Shown one piece after another: positions 21,401 through 29,488 of a stretch of 64,000 nucleotides of DNA (within the stretch, counting starts at the first letter, position 1; every line of letters starts with the position of its first letter). This stretch comes from Tridacna crocea (lineage: Eukaryota; Mollusca; Bivalvia; Cardiida; Cardiidae). Below the pieces are notes generated by a model, which worked only from the letters and a program-made list of their open reading frames with translations, was not told the DNA's origin and did not search any database. Where the stretch lies: contig OX031058.1 of assembly GCA_943736015.1 (NCBI GenBank), forward strand, positions 24,763,001 through 24,827,000, given 5' to 3'. The position numbers and the translations under genes were made by a program.

Positions 21401-24052
21401 TTGCAGTATGGCAAAGGGGTTACAGGGTAACCCTTTACCACACAATCACAACTTTTAATGACCCTTAGACAGAAGCCTTTAGAAAATACTGTGAGAAAAG
21501 GAGAAAAATGCTGGTAACCAGAATTTTCTCCTTTTCCCACATGTTTTCTACCCTTCCTAAAACAATCTTTGAAATTGGATTCATGTCTATTAAAATGTCG
21601 TCTGCAAATACTGTCAAGTTGGACTTACCTTAAATTTTGTCATTTGGTAAAGAGTTACAAGATATATTTATCCGATACTTTTAAGTTATTTCAGATTTGG
21701 TCATAATATTTCATGGAATAAACTACATTTTCCCTTTACCACACTATCCCGACTTTTAATGACCCTGTGAATGAAGTCTTTTGAAAACATTGTGGGAAAA
21801 GGAGAAAATGCTGGTTACCAGCATTTCCTTCTTTTCTCACAATGTTGTCTACTCTTACCAAAACAAATTTCAATACTGCAGTCACCTTTGTTTTGTTGTC
21901 CGCAATTGCTTTCAATTAGGACAGTCTAAAATTTTATCATTTGGTTAAGAGTTACAGATCTAAGATCAGGCTGTATGATTTGTGCTTTCTGTTCTTAATG
22001 TATACTGTTTGCATAAGCAATTACAGGTGTGATATGCATATTCAGTAACTTTACATTTCAGTGAGAACCCTGGTGTGCACACATCACAGATACAAAGAAT
22101 GATGGGTGAGGCATGGAGAAAGTTAACTGCAGAGGAGAAACAGCCCTATAAGTAAGTTCCTCTAATGTTTTCACTTTGATAATGTGGGATAGCCGCCAAT
22201 CCCTTGCATAAGGAGTGTTCTGTGAAGAAACTCTTGGGATTAATTTTGAAAAACTTTCCTGCTGTGTGAGTAAATAAAATTTGGCATAAGTCTTCTTGGT
22301 TAACCCCTAACCAAACAACAAAATTTTAAACTTTTCTCAGTTGAAAGCATTTGAAAAGGATAAATTAACCCTTTACCACACAGTTTCGACTTTTGACACT
22401 CATGTGAAAGAAGCATTTTGAAAACATTGTGGGAATAGAAGAAAATGCTGGTAACCAGCATTTTCTTTAATTCCCACAATGTTTTCTACTCTATCAAAGA
22501 AAAAATACCCACACTGAGCCACATTGAAATTGTCATCTGCAAATACTCTTAATTTGGACAAGGCTAAAATTTTGTCATTTGGTAAAGGGTATAGGCTGCT
22601 TAAACAAGGAAATTTTCTTTGAAAGTTTAAAGAAACATGGTGGAATAAGGAGAAAATGCTGGTTATCAGCATTTTTTCCTTTTATCCTTTTCTGATGATG
22701 TTTTCAAAGGGCGGCTTCCTCAAAGTCTGTAAAACTTTGGGATCATGTGATAAAGGTTAACTCCAGACAGTTTTTAACTGACACCTTGAGAAAGTCTGTG
22801 TATATTTCGGTAAGCTTTAAAAACATGCACCTTATCCAATATTTGACAGAAAGTAACTGCCATATCCAGTGAACAAGTTAGGTGTGAAACCCAACATCTA
22901 ATTGTTGACTAAGCCTAAGTTCCAATTATGCATTTTGCTTTCTCAGGTAGAACAATATGAATTATATAGAGATCTTGCCTGGGCAGATACCTTTGTCTCA
23001 GCTTTCTCTGATTTTCCAATTAATTCATATTTGAGCTACCGAAGTTTGACTGTATCTGCAAACTGCTCATTAAATGTTGTTCATATATTTGTCTTTGAAA
23101 GAGTAGAAAACATTATGAAAAAAAAAAAAATGTTGGAAACTTGCCTTTTTTTACAACATTTTCAAAAATAAAATTTATCCTCTGGGTTGTAAAAATTAAA
23201 AATATTTTACTGTAACAGAATATTAAAATGTTAAATTTGTTTTCTCTGTTTTGAGATCAGTGCCAAGCTTGTGACTGAGTTTTGGCAGTGCTAAAAGTTG
23301 TCCAGAGGATGATGACAATCATTGCAAAAGGAATCCTTCTTAGCTGGAAAGAATGTCAACTTTGTCATGAAGGAAAGCAGCCAGTAGGTTGAAAAGAAGG
23401 TTGAACCCAGTATTGGGTTAAAACAACTTTATTAACTCTTTACAAAACGACAACATTGTAGACCAGTCCAAAATGGAGGCTGTGCAAATGACAGAGTAAG
23501 TATGGCTCTAAAATTGAAATTTATCCATGGAAGGGTAAAAAACATTGTGGAAAAGGAGAAAATGCTGGTTACCAGCATTTTCTCCTTTTCCTACGATGTT
23601 TTCAAAACCTTCCTTCTCAGGGTTGTTAAAAGCTGGGATTGTATGGTAAAGAGTTAACACAATATTTGGTCATGCACTTGAAACTGACCCTACTAGATTT
23701 TCGATGTCCAAAGAAGTGGCCACAGTCAGTAATTGGTTTAGAACATGGTCTTTGTTGTTTGTTTAGGGATCAGGCGAAGGAGTGGTGTGAAAGAATGAAA
23801 GAAGCTGGTGTCCATGAAAACCAGGGAGAGACAGGTGGAAAGGCAAAGAGACGACGGTCAAATAAAACCAAGTCAGAGAAAGACAGTGGAAATTCCAGCC
23901 TAGCAAAAGCTTTAGACCAGATCAAGAGCATTGCTGAAGCTACAAAAGAGAAACAATCTGACAGTGCAAAAGAGAAACAATCTGACAGTGAAAGTCATTC
24001 ATCCAAGTCTGACACTGTAAATGGGACAGAGTCCCCTGAAAAAGACTCGTAA
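292..24052 (+). CDS. HMG-box nuclear protein, MEIOSIN/BHMG1-like candidate (9 exons, 5' end outside window)
   Basis: Nine exons join in frame: 292-427, 1084-1160, 3607-3889, 12551-12660, 13452-13989, 16758-16884, 20445-20540, 22062-22151, 23767-24052. They give 580 residues ending at TAA. Numbering starts at the Met that opens the first exon; because that exon opens right at a splice acceptor, the true N-terminus may lie before the window. Residues about 436-497 form an HMG box, with WMNGFMMFSKLNR, then NPG, W474 and an EEKQPY helix, so DNA binding in the nucleus is expected. A basic KRKR cluster lies near 336-339, an acidic run near 350-381, a Pro/Gln/Tyr-rich exon at 383-423 and KAKRRR near 511-516. 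The tail (517-580) is Lys/Ser-rich with a doubled KEKQSDS unit. The NGFxMFxxLNR core recalls mammalian MEIOSIN (bHLH plus C-terminal HMG box), but no bHLH is visible here. HBP1 or another orphan HMG-box protein is the alternative. The exon structure is secure; the family name is tentative. Confidence 0.72.
697..990 (+). repeat. SINE family S1 (tRNA-headed)
   Basis: A box TAGCTCAGTTGGTAG and B-box-like GGTTCGGTTCA show a tRNA-derived pol III promoter. Body: TGATAGTCAT, ATCCAGTAGCTTGGAAAG, GGTAAAAGAAACTCCAGGAA, CACTGGCTG, ATAACTGAAACA. In intron 1 of the HMG-box gene. Confidence 0.85.
1084..1160 (+). CDS. HMG-box gene, exon 2
   Basis: Acceptor TTGACAG, donor GTAAAA, phase 1 to 0. Short acidic/polar peptide (EEFYQPSSYRTSDAEDED). 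Confidence 0.75.
1195..1440. repeat. Imperfect foldback repeat
   Basis: Arms TATAAGAACGACCTGGGCAT and GGCATGAGCTTCACGAAAC pair with GTTTTGTGAAGCTTGTGCCC and AGTCGTTCTTATA; weaker pairing extends outward to AAGTCGGATATCGACCTCG. No other copy in this window. Confidence 0.7.
2510..2660 (+). repeat. Short degenerate iterated motif
   Basis: Three loose repeats of ACAGGTCTTTC/GCAGGTCTTTC plus inverted partners (CACGTGCTGAGATAGACCTG). Origin unknown. Confidence 0.4.
2780..3010 (+). repeat. Hairpin MITE family A (reference description)
   Basis: Family A elements are ~225-235 bp. They start TTAACCCWTTACCAMAC and end GTTTGGTAAWGGGTTAA; the ends are short imperfect inverted repeats with a TTAA at each border, as in piggyBac-type insertions. 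The centre is a palindrome with ~28-bp arms (left arm ACATTGTGGGAAAAGGAG then AAAATGCTGG). The left half reads ACTTTTGACGACCCTGAGA, the right half TTGTCGTCTGCAAATGC. No coding capacity; ORFs seen in copies are by-products of the palindrome. This copy is nearly consensus. Confidence 0.9.
3050..3278 (+). repeat. Family A MITE
   Basis: Only 39 bp after the previous copy and in the same orientation. Arms read CACTGTGGG and CCCACAGTG, a matched change in both arms. Confidence 0.9.
3607..3889 (+). CDS. HMG-box gene, exon 3
   Basis: Acceptor TTGTTTCAG, donor GTAATC, phase 0 to 1. Low-complexity Ser/Pro/Gln-rich segment, no recognised domain. Confidence 0.8.
3943..4170 (-). repeat. Family A MITE, inverted
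   Basis: Reverse orientation. Starts 53 bp after HMG-box exon 3. Confidence 0.9.
5084..5341. repeat. Foldback MITE CATCCTCGG with 9-bp target duplication, copy 1
   Basis: ~60-bp inverted ends (CATCCTCGGATACCCTGGGG, ATTTGCTATGCTACATCGA). Flanked by GGTATAAGT at 5075-5083 and 5342-5350. 258 bp, non-coding. Confidence 0.92.
5381..5515 (+). repeat. Diverged family A MITE fragment
   Basis: Traces of TTGCTGGTAACC and a pyrimidine-rich right arm; no clean ends. Confidence 0.35.
5857..7120 (+). mobile_element. Modular CTCTTGTT-type element, core type A
   Basis: Starts CAGCTCACCTGAGCACAAC with an internal inverted GAGCACAACATGCTC, ends TTGGCCCTCTTGTT. Five to six ~166-bp units (CATGGCTCTGGTGAATGGGG at 6217, 6382, 6549, 6715, diverged at 6882). 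No ORF. Confidence 0.88.
7287..9457 (+). mobile_element. Modular CTCTTGTT-type element with a 156-bp satellite-like core
   Basis: Ends TATACGCCTGTCGAAGACGG and TTGCCGCTCTTGTT. Thirteen head-to-tail units: the GTCC mark recurs at 7355, 7511, 7667, 7823, 7979, 8135, 8291, 8447, 8604, 8760, 8916, 9072, 9228 and 9384, all 156 bp except one 157. Unit landmarks: CTCCAAAACTATACTAGC, GGGTTATGAAATTTCATGGG, GTTATTGCCCTTTGTCG. No transposase. Confidence 0.93.
9737..10927 (+). mobile_element. Modular CTCTTGTT-type element, core type A, second copy
   Basis: TTAGCTCACCTGAGCACAAC start, TTGGGCCTCTTGTT end. Same ~166-bp unit as 5857-7120. The two copies flank the 156-bp array element. Confidence 0.88.
11437..11945 (-). 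repeat. Family B hairpin MITE interrupted by a SINE
   Basis: Family B starts TTAACCCTTTACTCCATA and ends in the same bases inverted; the centre is AAAGGTGAAATTGCT with its complement. A SINE (about 11620-11897) splits this copy; the outer parts rejoin to match 18651-18879. Confidence 0.85.
11620..11897 (-). repeat. SINE family S2 (reference description)
   Basis: On the minus strand the tRNA-like head reads GGTGGCTCAGTGGTGAGCG with B region GGTTGTGAGTTC. The body contains CGAACTTTCTTTCC and ends at CGTTAAACCCCAATACAA. Inserted into a family B MITE. Confidence 0.85.
11979..12201 (+). repeat. Family A MITE with CTT microsatellite
   Basis: Diverged copy holding a short (CTT)n run at about 12109-12128. 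Confidence 0.75.
12305..12414 (-). repeat. Family B MITE, half copy
   Basis: Matches the distal half of the copy at 11437-11945, from CTATCAAAAGGTGTC to GGGGTAAAGGGTTAA; the hairpin is missing. Confidence 0.8.
12551..12660 (+). CDS. HMG-box gene, exon 4
   Basis: Donor GTAAGC; ends in phase 0. The only acceptor that keeps the frame is ATAGAAAG, 4 bp beyond the more ordinary-looking ATCATAG, which would shift into a stop. Encodes EDLNTSATTNPDSEQMFD and a short basic tail. Confidence 0.7.
12843..13400 (-). repeat. Family A MITE split by a foldback element
   Basis: Flanks before 12956 and after 13316 are the two parts of one diverged family A copy; the insertion duplicated 9 bp of it. Confidence 0.65.
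12956..13316. repeat. Foldback MITE CATCCTCGG, copy 2, with internal duplication
   Basis: Same ends as copy 1. Flanked by GTAGAAAAC at 12947-12955 and 13317-13325. The ~100-bp segment GCTTTACCGCTGGCC to ATCGATTTTCGGCGG is present twice in tandem. Confidence 0.92.
13452..13989 (+). CDS. HMG-box gene, exon 5 (largest)
   Basis: Acceptor TTCTTCAG, donor GTAATT, phase 0 to 1; 179 full codons. Contains the KNKRKR basic patch followed by a strongly acidic Glu/Asp/Ser run. No named domain recognised. Confidence 0.88.
14051..14280 (-). repeat. Family A MITE, inverted
   Basis: Reverse-orientation copy starting 61 bp after HMG-box exon 5. The hairpin loop reads GGTCACC. Confidence 0.88.
14290..14506 (+). 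repeat. Family A MITE sharing its TTAA with the next copy
   Basis: Diverged copy. Its terminal TTAA at 14503-14506 is also the first TTAA of the following copy. Confidence 0.7.
14503..14731 (+). repeat. Family A MITE, near consensus
   Basis: Full ends and hairpin. Overlaps the preceding copy by exactly TTAA, as expected if it inserted into that border site. Confidence 0.9.
14751..15843. mobile_element. Element Y: inverted-repeat element with iterated AGCGGT/GTTGG motifs
   Basis: Left end GGCCCTGTCACACCGCCC, right end GGGCGGTGTGACCGGGGC; inverted similarity continues through AACTTTGCTGGAGC. Both flanks are packed with GGTTTAGCGG, GCGGTG and AACGCT variants, GC-rich against AT-rich surroundings. 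No convincing ORF product. In intron 5 of the HMG-box gene. Confidence 0.8.
15991..16120 (+). repeat. Family A MITE fragment
   Basis: TTAACCCTACACCAAGC start and an eroded hairpin; right half lost. Confidence 0.5.
16758..16884 (+). CDS. HMG-box gene, exon 6 (Pro/Gln/Tyr-rich)
   Basis: Acceptor GTTGCTGCAG, phase 1 in, phase 2 out at donor GTGAGT. A second donor GTAAAA lies 7 bp earlier but gives phase 1 and a stop two codons into the next exon. Peptide rich in P, Q, Y and G (QMGQYPYGFPQNWGYPAP). Confidence 0.78.
17148..18321 (+). mobile_element. Modular CTCTTGTT-type element, core type D, with tRNA-like segment
   Basis: Opens near AGCTCAGACTGAGCC, ends GACCCTCTTGTT. Diverged ~160-bp units with AACTAGGTCA, CTAGAGGCCA and CATTTTCAGTCC. 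In intron 6 of the HMG-box gene. Confidence 0.78.
18110..18205 (+). repeat. tRNA-like sequence inside a modular element
   Basis: TTTAGCTCAGTTGTTATGG (A box) and GGTTCGAATCCCGCC (B box) are well spaced for pol III, but the acceptor stem does not close, so I treat it as a tRNA-derived insertion and not a gene. Confidence 0.55.
18651..18879 (+). repeat. Family B hairpin MITE, full copy
   Basis: TTAACCCTTTACTCCATA to TATGGAGTAAAAGGTTAA. Central arms CAAAAGGTGAAATTGCT and complement are nearly perfect. Confidence 0.9.
19242..19392 (+). repeat. Family A MITE, internally deleted
   Basis: Both TTAA borders present but only ~150 bp; most of the hairpin left arm is gone. Confidence 0.7.
19955..20181 (+). 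repeat. Family A MITE
   Basis: Full copy with loop GGTCACC, lying directly against the next copy. Confidence 0.85.
20179..20413 (-). repeat. Diverged family A MITE, inverted
   Basis: Shares its border with the previous copy and ends 31 bp before HMG-box exon 7. Confidence 0.65.
20445..20540 (+). CDS. HMG-box gene, exon 7 (HMG helix 1)
   Basis: Acceptor TTTGTTTCAG, donor GTATGG, phase 2 to 2. Encodes the start of the HMG box: RKSTWMNGFMMFSKLNRPKY. Confidence 0.88.
21427..21657 (+). repeat. Family A MITE
   Basis: Full length; one extra A in the left arm. Confidence 0.85.
21729..21955 (+). repeat. Family A MITE
   Basis: Full length; ends 106 bp before HMG-box exon 8. Confidence 0.85.
22062..22151 (+). 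CDS. HMG-box gene, exon 8 (HMG helix 2 and start of helix 3)
   Basis: Acceptor TACATTTCAG, donor GTAAGT, phase 2 to 2. Encodes ENPGVHTSQIQRMMGEAWRK and LTAEEKQPY, including the box tryptophan. Confidence 0.9.
22300..22760 (-). repeat. Family A MITE, outer copy of a nested pair
   Basis: 22300-22364 and 22591-22760 are the two parts of one inverted copy; a second copy sits between them. Confidence 0.7.
22365..22590 (+). repeat. Family A MITE, inner copy of a nested pair
   Basis: Begins TTAACCCTTTACCACAC. Hairpin arms carry GGGAATAGAAGAAAATGC and TTTCTTTAATTCCC, largely matched away from consensus. Confidence 0.8.
23432..23657 (-). repeat. Family A MITE, inverted
   Basis: Full copy ending 109 bp before the last HMG-box exon. 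Confidence 0.88.
23767..24052 (+). CDS. HMG-box gene, exon 9 (helix 3, basic tail, stop)
   Basis: Acceptor TTTGTTTAG, phase 2 in. Completes helix 3 (DQAKEWCERM), then KAKRRRSNK and a Lys/Ser tail with a near-exact tandem of ACAAAAGAGAAACAATCTGA-type units. Ends TAA. Confidence 0.88.
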
Positions 24053-24176
24053 CTGAGAAAGGATAGTGCAGGCAGATACATTTTTTATTTCTTTTTTTTT
24101 CAGCAGATCTACTTTATAGAGGTCTTGAGAGACTATATATTTTCCGAATATGATCATGTTTTATCATTAACAGTAT

Positions 24177-24350
24177 TTAACCCTTCACCACACAGTTCCA
24201 AGTTTCAACAACCCTGGGGGAGAGGGCTTATGGAAAAGGCTTTTGAAAGCATTGTGGAAAAGGGTCAAATGCTGGTAACCAGCTGACAATATTTTCTTAA
24301 GCCTTTTTCCTCAAGGTCATTGAAGCCAAGGATTGTTACGTGAAAGGGTA
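24177..24350 (+). repeat. Family A MITE, shortened
   Basis: Lies in the likely 3' UTR or flank of the HMG-box gene; right half partly deleted. Confidence 0.6.
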
Positions 24351-24373
24351 TATGTAGATTGAAACATCACTCA

Positions 24374-24379
24374 AATAAA
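24374..24379 (+). promoter_or_regulatory. Candidate poly(A) signal of the HMG-box gene
   Basis: AATAAA about 320 bp after the stop codon; the first such hexamer downstream. Use is inferred. Confidence 0.35.
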
Positions 24380-27300
24380 CTGATACAAAAACAGTGTTAC
24401 TTGTATACTTGAACAAGGTATGGGGGAAAAAAGTAAAATACTGTCAATATGTGACAAGTCTTCTAGACAGATAAATTACATCTTAAGTTGTTGACCTGTG
24501 TTGTAGAAAAAGTTTGTAAATATTTATATGTGCTTATAGGTGTTAGTATAATCATGCAGTCTGTCTGCAGTTACAAAAACCCCCTTCTTTGCAAGGAAAT
24601 AGGGTTTTAGAGCTGCATCAGTTTCAAGATAGTGTTTGCCAATTTTTTTTTTCTGAAAATTAAGATTTTACATTAATGTAATTAATTCCACCTAGGCTGC
24701 ACTGTCTTTGCTATTTTCATCTATCCCTTTAGCACACAATCCTTTGGATAGTTAAGGGAGAAAGAAGCATTTAAAACACAATGAAGATACTGGTGTTTTG
24801 TCTTTTTCCCATGATGCTGTCTACCCATTTTATAGCAAACCCATGAAATGGGGAACAAATATTTTGCCAACTGTAAATGCTTTCAGTTTCAAAAAGTGCA
24901 AGTTTGTTTAGTAAAGAGCTGTGTCCATAGAATATTGTACAGAGTGGAAGAAAAAGAATGTCTGTTGACCCTTTACAACACAGTCATGAGTAGTAACAAC
25001 CCAGAAAAAAAACATTTCAAATATTGTTGGAAAAAGAGAAAATAATGATATAACAGCATTTTTTCCTTTTTGGACATTTTTTTCTTAGCTTTCAAAGATA
25101 AATGTCATTATTTTAGTTACTCTGAATTGCAAAATCTTTCAGTTGGCAAAATCTTTACCTAGGAAAAATCTAAAATGTTTGAGTTTTGCATCATTGAAAC
25201 AGGGAGGATGTTTCTATGACAGAAAACTTAACTATTCTAGAGTCCGTTTTCTTTGGTGATATTTAAATTTCGTGAGTGCAAATGGACCATACAAGTCAAA
25301 TGTGTACATATTTGTAATTTTCAAGTTCAGCTGTCCACCTACTTCTAGTAATGTATTTGTACTATATCATTGTTTCTATTTTTCCCTGCATTTTCTCTAG
25401 ACTTGATTAAAAGTCTCTGGTTATCTTTATATTTACAAATTAATGTTTTTATTTTATTTTTTTTTTGTCTCACATTTATGAGCCAGTTCAATGATTGAAT
25501 GATTCACAGAAAGTGCTAAATTATATATTTATTAGTCAGTGAAGATATGTAATGTATCCATTCTTTACTAAACGACCCAATCGGTTTATAGCCACAAGGA
25601 AGGAGACTTTTAAAAAGTTGACAGAGCAGATTATTCCTGCAACTCACATTTTGTACTTTTTCCATGGTGCATCTGATCTTTGCAGGAGAAAATCCAATAC
25701 TTTAGCAACACTTTATTTATGTTCAAGTATTTTCTATTTGGAAGAGTCCAAATGTTACCATATGGTACGGAGCTTTGCAACCCATTTTTAAACTGATGAC
25801 TTTGTTCTGAAATTGAGCCATCAGTAAACTATTGTAGTCTTATGAAATTATACATTATTAATTTTTTCTCATTTTCTTGTTACATGTATATCATGAAATC
25901 TTAATTTGAAATCATAAGAGAAGTTTTGTTTATCCCTAACGTACGTTTGGTGAAGTCACCTTTTTGAAAACACACCAGGAAAAGGAGAAAAATTTGCTTT
26001 CCACCATTTACCACCATACAATCCCAAGACTTAGTAATGATTAGAAAATTACCTTTTGACCAGTGTTTTCTCCTTTTCCCACTATGTTTCCTCTGTTTTC
26101 ACCACCAAATTCAATTGGTGAAGTTGCATTGAATTTGTCTTTTGTAAATACTTTCAAATTGCACAAGTCACAACTTTTGATGTCTAATTAAAGTACAGAC
26201 AAATAGCACTTTTGGAAAGAAATTTTAATTTGCTATCTGCATGTTTTCAAGAAGACCAAGTCGAGAAATTTTGTCATTGGGTAGAGTGTTTCTATTCATG
26301 TACTGAAGCCTCTCTCTGTTACTGTGTGATTGTTGGTATGAAAATATCGTGTGTCTCCAATTAGACCAGGCGCCTTTACACCACAAGTTTAACATTCTAC
26401 CTCTAGCATTCGGAACTTTTTGGTGCTACAGAGTTGTAGTAATGGAAACATTGCCTGTTCCAAACTGTAAAAATTTCAAATACAATAATTCAAATTCGTA
26501 GTTCTATGCACTGGAAGTATCTTTCTGTGTCACATTTTGCGCAATTTGATCTACATTGTCGGCCAAGGCGTATTTAGTTATGCATAACATTCTTAGAGGA
26601 ACAAGGGCAAGTATTGTTAGATGAATTGATTATTGATAATTTAGTGTGTTTACCTTTCCATTTAGCTTATTTCACTTTAAAAGTACATTGTAAAAAAGAC
26701 AAATAAATGTGTTCTTCATTTACTTTGAAATTTGTTTTCTCATTGTTACAATAGTGTAACTTTTTTTGTGTCTAATTCACTTCACACTAATTATTTCTAT
26801 AAATGTAAAGGCAAATGAAAGTTGCGTCTAAAAGGCATTTCTCTGTAATTTTTAGCTTTTAAATGATAGTTTCATTGTTTAACAACCCTACAGAAGAAGA
26901 GTTTTGAAATTATAATTGGAAAAGGAGAATGCGCTGGTGACCATTTCCTCCATTTCAATGTTTTAAAAACCCTTTTTCCCATGGATCTTTAAAACACAGG
27001 GTTGGAGAAGGGTTAACCCTTTATGCTACATATAGTGCTTTTCAGACAGTGCGTGAATTAAGAAAGGCTGCATAAATAACAATGCTGTAATCAAGTAGAA
27101 AAAGAATTTTTCTAAACTGCTTGAAGATTTCAAAAATATATTTATTAATATGAAATGAAGAGTATCACAAGCATAATTTCGTGAATTTCTATTAACCTTG
27201 TTATTTTCTAACAATAAATGTGACCATCACCTTTAAATATTCTTGTAAACAAAACATTGATATTATTTCAGAAATATGTGAAAGGTCAGCAGTTTCTCCC

Positions 27301-27492
27301 CATACCACAATCTTTTCAAAAGTTGTTTGCATTTGATAGCAAGTTTAATCATGCAAGATAGATATGCCTATGACTTTCTTCCATATTGGCCACTGAATTT
27401 ATCAAACTCCCTCTTTATGACAGCTTCACATTTTACTAGACCATAAAATTTTAATTTGGCCCAAATTTACACTTTTTGCAAATGACTTCAAA

Positions 27493-27717
27493 TTAATCCT
27501 TTACCACACTTGAAAAACTTTAGGAAAGAAGGCCTTTAAACATGTGGGAAAAAGAGAAAAGGGCTGGTAATAGTCATTTTCTACCAGCATTTTCTCTTTC
27601 CTGCAATATCTATCATACTGTACAAACAAAATTCATCGTTTATGCCACATTTGAATTGTTGTCTGAAAATGCTTTCAGTTTACACAAGTCTAAATTTTTC
27701 TCATGTGGTAGAGTTAA
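27493..27717 (+). repeat. Family A MITE, diverged
   Basis: TTAATCCTTTACCACAC start, GTGGTAGAGTTAA end; the central hairpin carries an insertion in its loop. Confidence 0.7.
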
Positions 27718-27785
27718 ATGTGATTCAAGTGATGTCTTTATAAGGGTAGGAAAAGAGAAAAATGCTGGTTGGAAAAGAGGAATAT

Positions 27786-28014
27786 TTAACCCATTACCAA
27801 ACGACAATATTTTAGACTGGTCCAAATTGAAAGCATTTGCAGACGACAAAATAAAAGTGACTGAAAATTCGAAATTTGTTTGGTGAAGGGTAGAAAACAT
27901 TGTGGGAAAAGGAGAAAATGCTGGTTACCAGCATTTTCTCTTTTTACCACAATGTTTTCTAAAGGCTTCTTTCTCAGGGGCGTCAAAAGTAGGGATTGTG
28001 TGGTAATGGGTTAA
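27786..28014 (-). repeat. Family A MITE, inverted, near consensus
   Basis: TTAACCCATTACCAAACG start and GTGGTAATGGGTTAA end. Confidence 0.9.
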
Positions 28015-28259
28015 GAAATAATCTTCTTTCTATTGTGGTTTATCATTCAATGGACCAGTTGTGAGTTATGAGGCAGAATACATAATTCACAGGGGCAAAA
28101 GCCCAACTTGTTTATTCATTGTGCCTCATAACCTACAACATGCTTTATTTAATGATAAACCAAGATATAAAGATGATTATTTCGATTCTAATATGACCAA
28201 GATTAAGAAGAAAACAAGTTCATACTTGGAGTGAAAATGCAGGTGAAGATAATATATAC

Positions 28260-28451
28260 AGAGCTCCAGATAAGCGGGAGTGATGGTATTCTAAATCCGT
28301 TATTTCTCCTTCAAACCCCTATGTTGTGGGTACTCATTAGAATCGTCTCGATGAGACGATTCTAATGAGTACCCACAACATAGGGTTTAGCGGTTAGTAA
28401 TTAATATTTTCGATTTTTAAATCAAAATCACTCCCTCTATCTGGAGCTCTG
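28260..28451. repeat. GAGCTCC hairpin MITE, copy 1
   Basis: Ends AGAGCTCCAGATA and TATCTGGAGCTCT. The centre is a palindrome of >60 bp: CCTATGTTGTGGGTACTC then ATTAGAATCGTCTC with its exact complement. Confidence 0.9.
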
Positions 28452-28672
28452 ATATACCATTGAATAACTTGCTTACTTTATACCGAATGATGTAACTCTA
28501 TATAAAATGACATCACTCTACATAAAATGACGCAGATTTTACCACTATTTCATAGCACTGTGTGGAAAGAGCCGAATTCATGCATCGTGTTGGAATGTGT
28601 CTTGCTAGTATTTCCCTCTTTTCCAACTTTTTTTATTTGGTGCCATCTCAAGGCAACCGGAACATGGGATTG

Positions 28673-28883
28673 TAACCCCTTACCACACTGTTCTTACTTT
28701 AAACAACCCTTAGAAGCAAGGCTTTTCGAAACATTGTGGGAAAAAAGACTGGTGGTTCTTTTCTCATGATGTTTTTTCCACCCTTTGAAAGACAGATTTT
28801 GTTTTGAGTAACAATTCATGTCTGGTCTGCAAATGTATGAAGCTTAGACTGAGCTAAATCTTTGTTGTGTGGTAAAGACTTAA
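28673..28883 (+). repeat. Family A MITE, diverged
   Basis: CCCCTTACCACAC start and GTGTGGTAAAGACTTAA end; hairpin shortened. Confidence 0.7.
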
Positions 28884-29331
28884 TAAGCAGCTAACTCACT
28901 AATATCTTAGCTTTACCCCTTGTGTATTCCAAAGCATTAGGCAGCTTTCCAAAAAACTGGGAAAAATGGCAACTGCAAAGCAAGTGAAGTCTGATCCCTA
29001 GCCTGCATTTAGAATACAGACGTATCTTATTCACAAGCCATATTTTAATTTGTCTAAGATGCATTTCCTTAATTACTTGGCTGGTTTTAGTCCTTCTAAA
29101 TGGTACAAGTATAACATGGAACTCACAAGTCAAGAAGGAAAGAAAAAAGGCTTAATTTGAAAAGCGTTAAATGAAGTGATTGCTTGTACTAAAAAGTTAA
29201 ACCTTTTCCCAGAATTCATCATAAGCTGTCAGATGCTTGGACAGTTATATACTTTTTACACTTGTGGGTTAGAACTTGGTTTGATATAAGCACTTCTTTG
29301 CACATCTTGTTACATGACTCTCATATTTATG

Positions 29332-29488
29332 CTATCTAGACTTTTTTGACCGCCAGTCTAAAAATTCATCTAAGTCTGTTTCATCCAAGTCCTCATCACT
29401 ATCACCATCCTTTTTATTTCCTTGTGGTCCTTTTTTCATCACTTCCTCCTTCTTTTTCTCTAGATCATTTACTTCTTTCCAACATTGT
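29332..29488 (-). CDS. ZNF830: ZNF830 exon 9 (C-terminus and stop)
   Basis: Acceptor TTAATTTCAG, phase 2 in. Coiled coil WKEVNDLEKKKEEVMKKG, acidic run and the family's DWR ending before TAG. Confidence 0.93.

Larger units (their letters stand above)
24400..29331. other. Convergent intergenic region, MITE fragments, no gene seen
   Basis: Between the 3' ends of the HMG-box gene and ZNF830. Diverged family A copies near 24724-24920, 24964-25190, 25556-25780, 25935-26290 and 26875-27015, plus clearer repeats listed separately. The rest is AT-rich with no ORF or splice pattern I trust. Confidence 0.6.

Noticed and set aside
28891..29133. Minus-strand frame just downstream of the ZNF830 stop
   Set aside because: No splice site links it to exon 9, which already ends with the family's usual C-terminus; no domain is seen.
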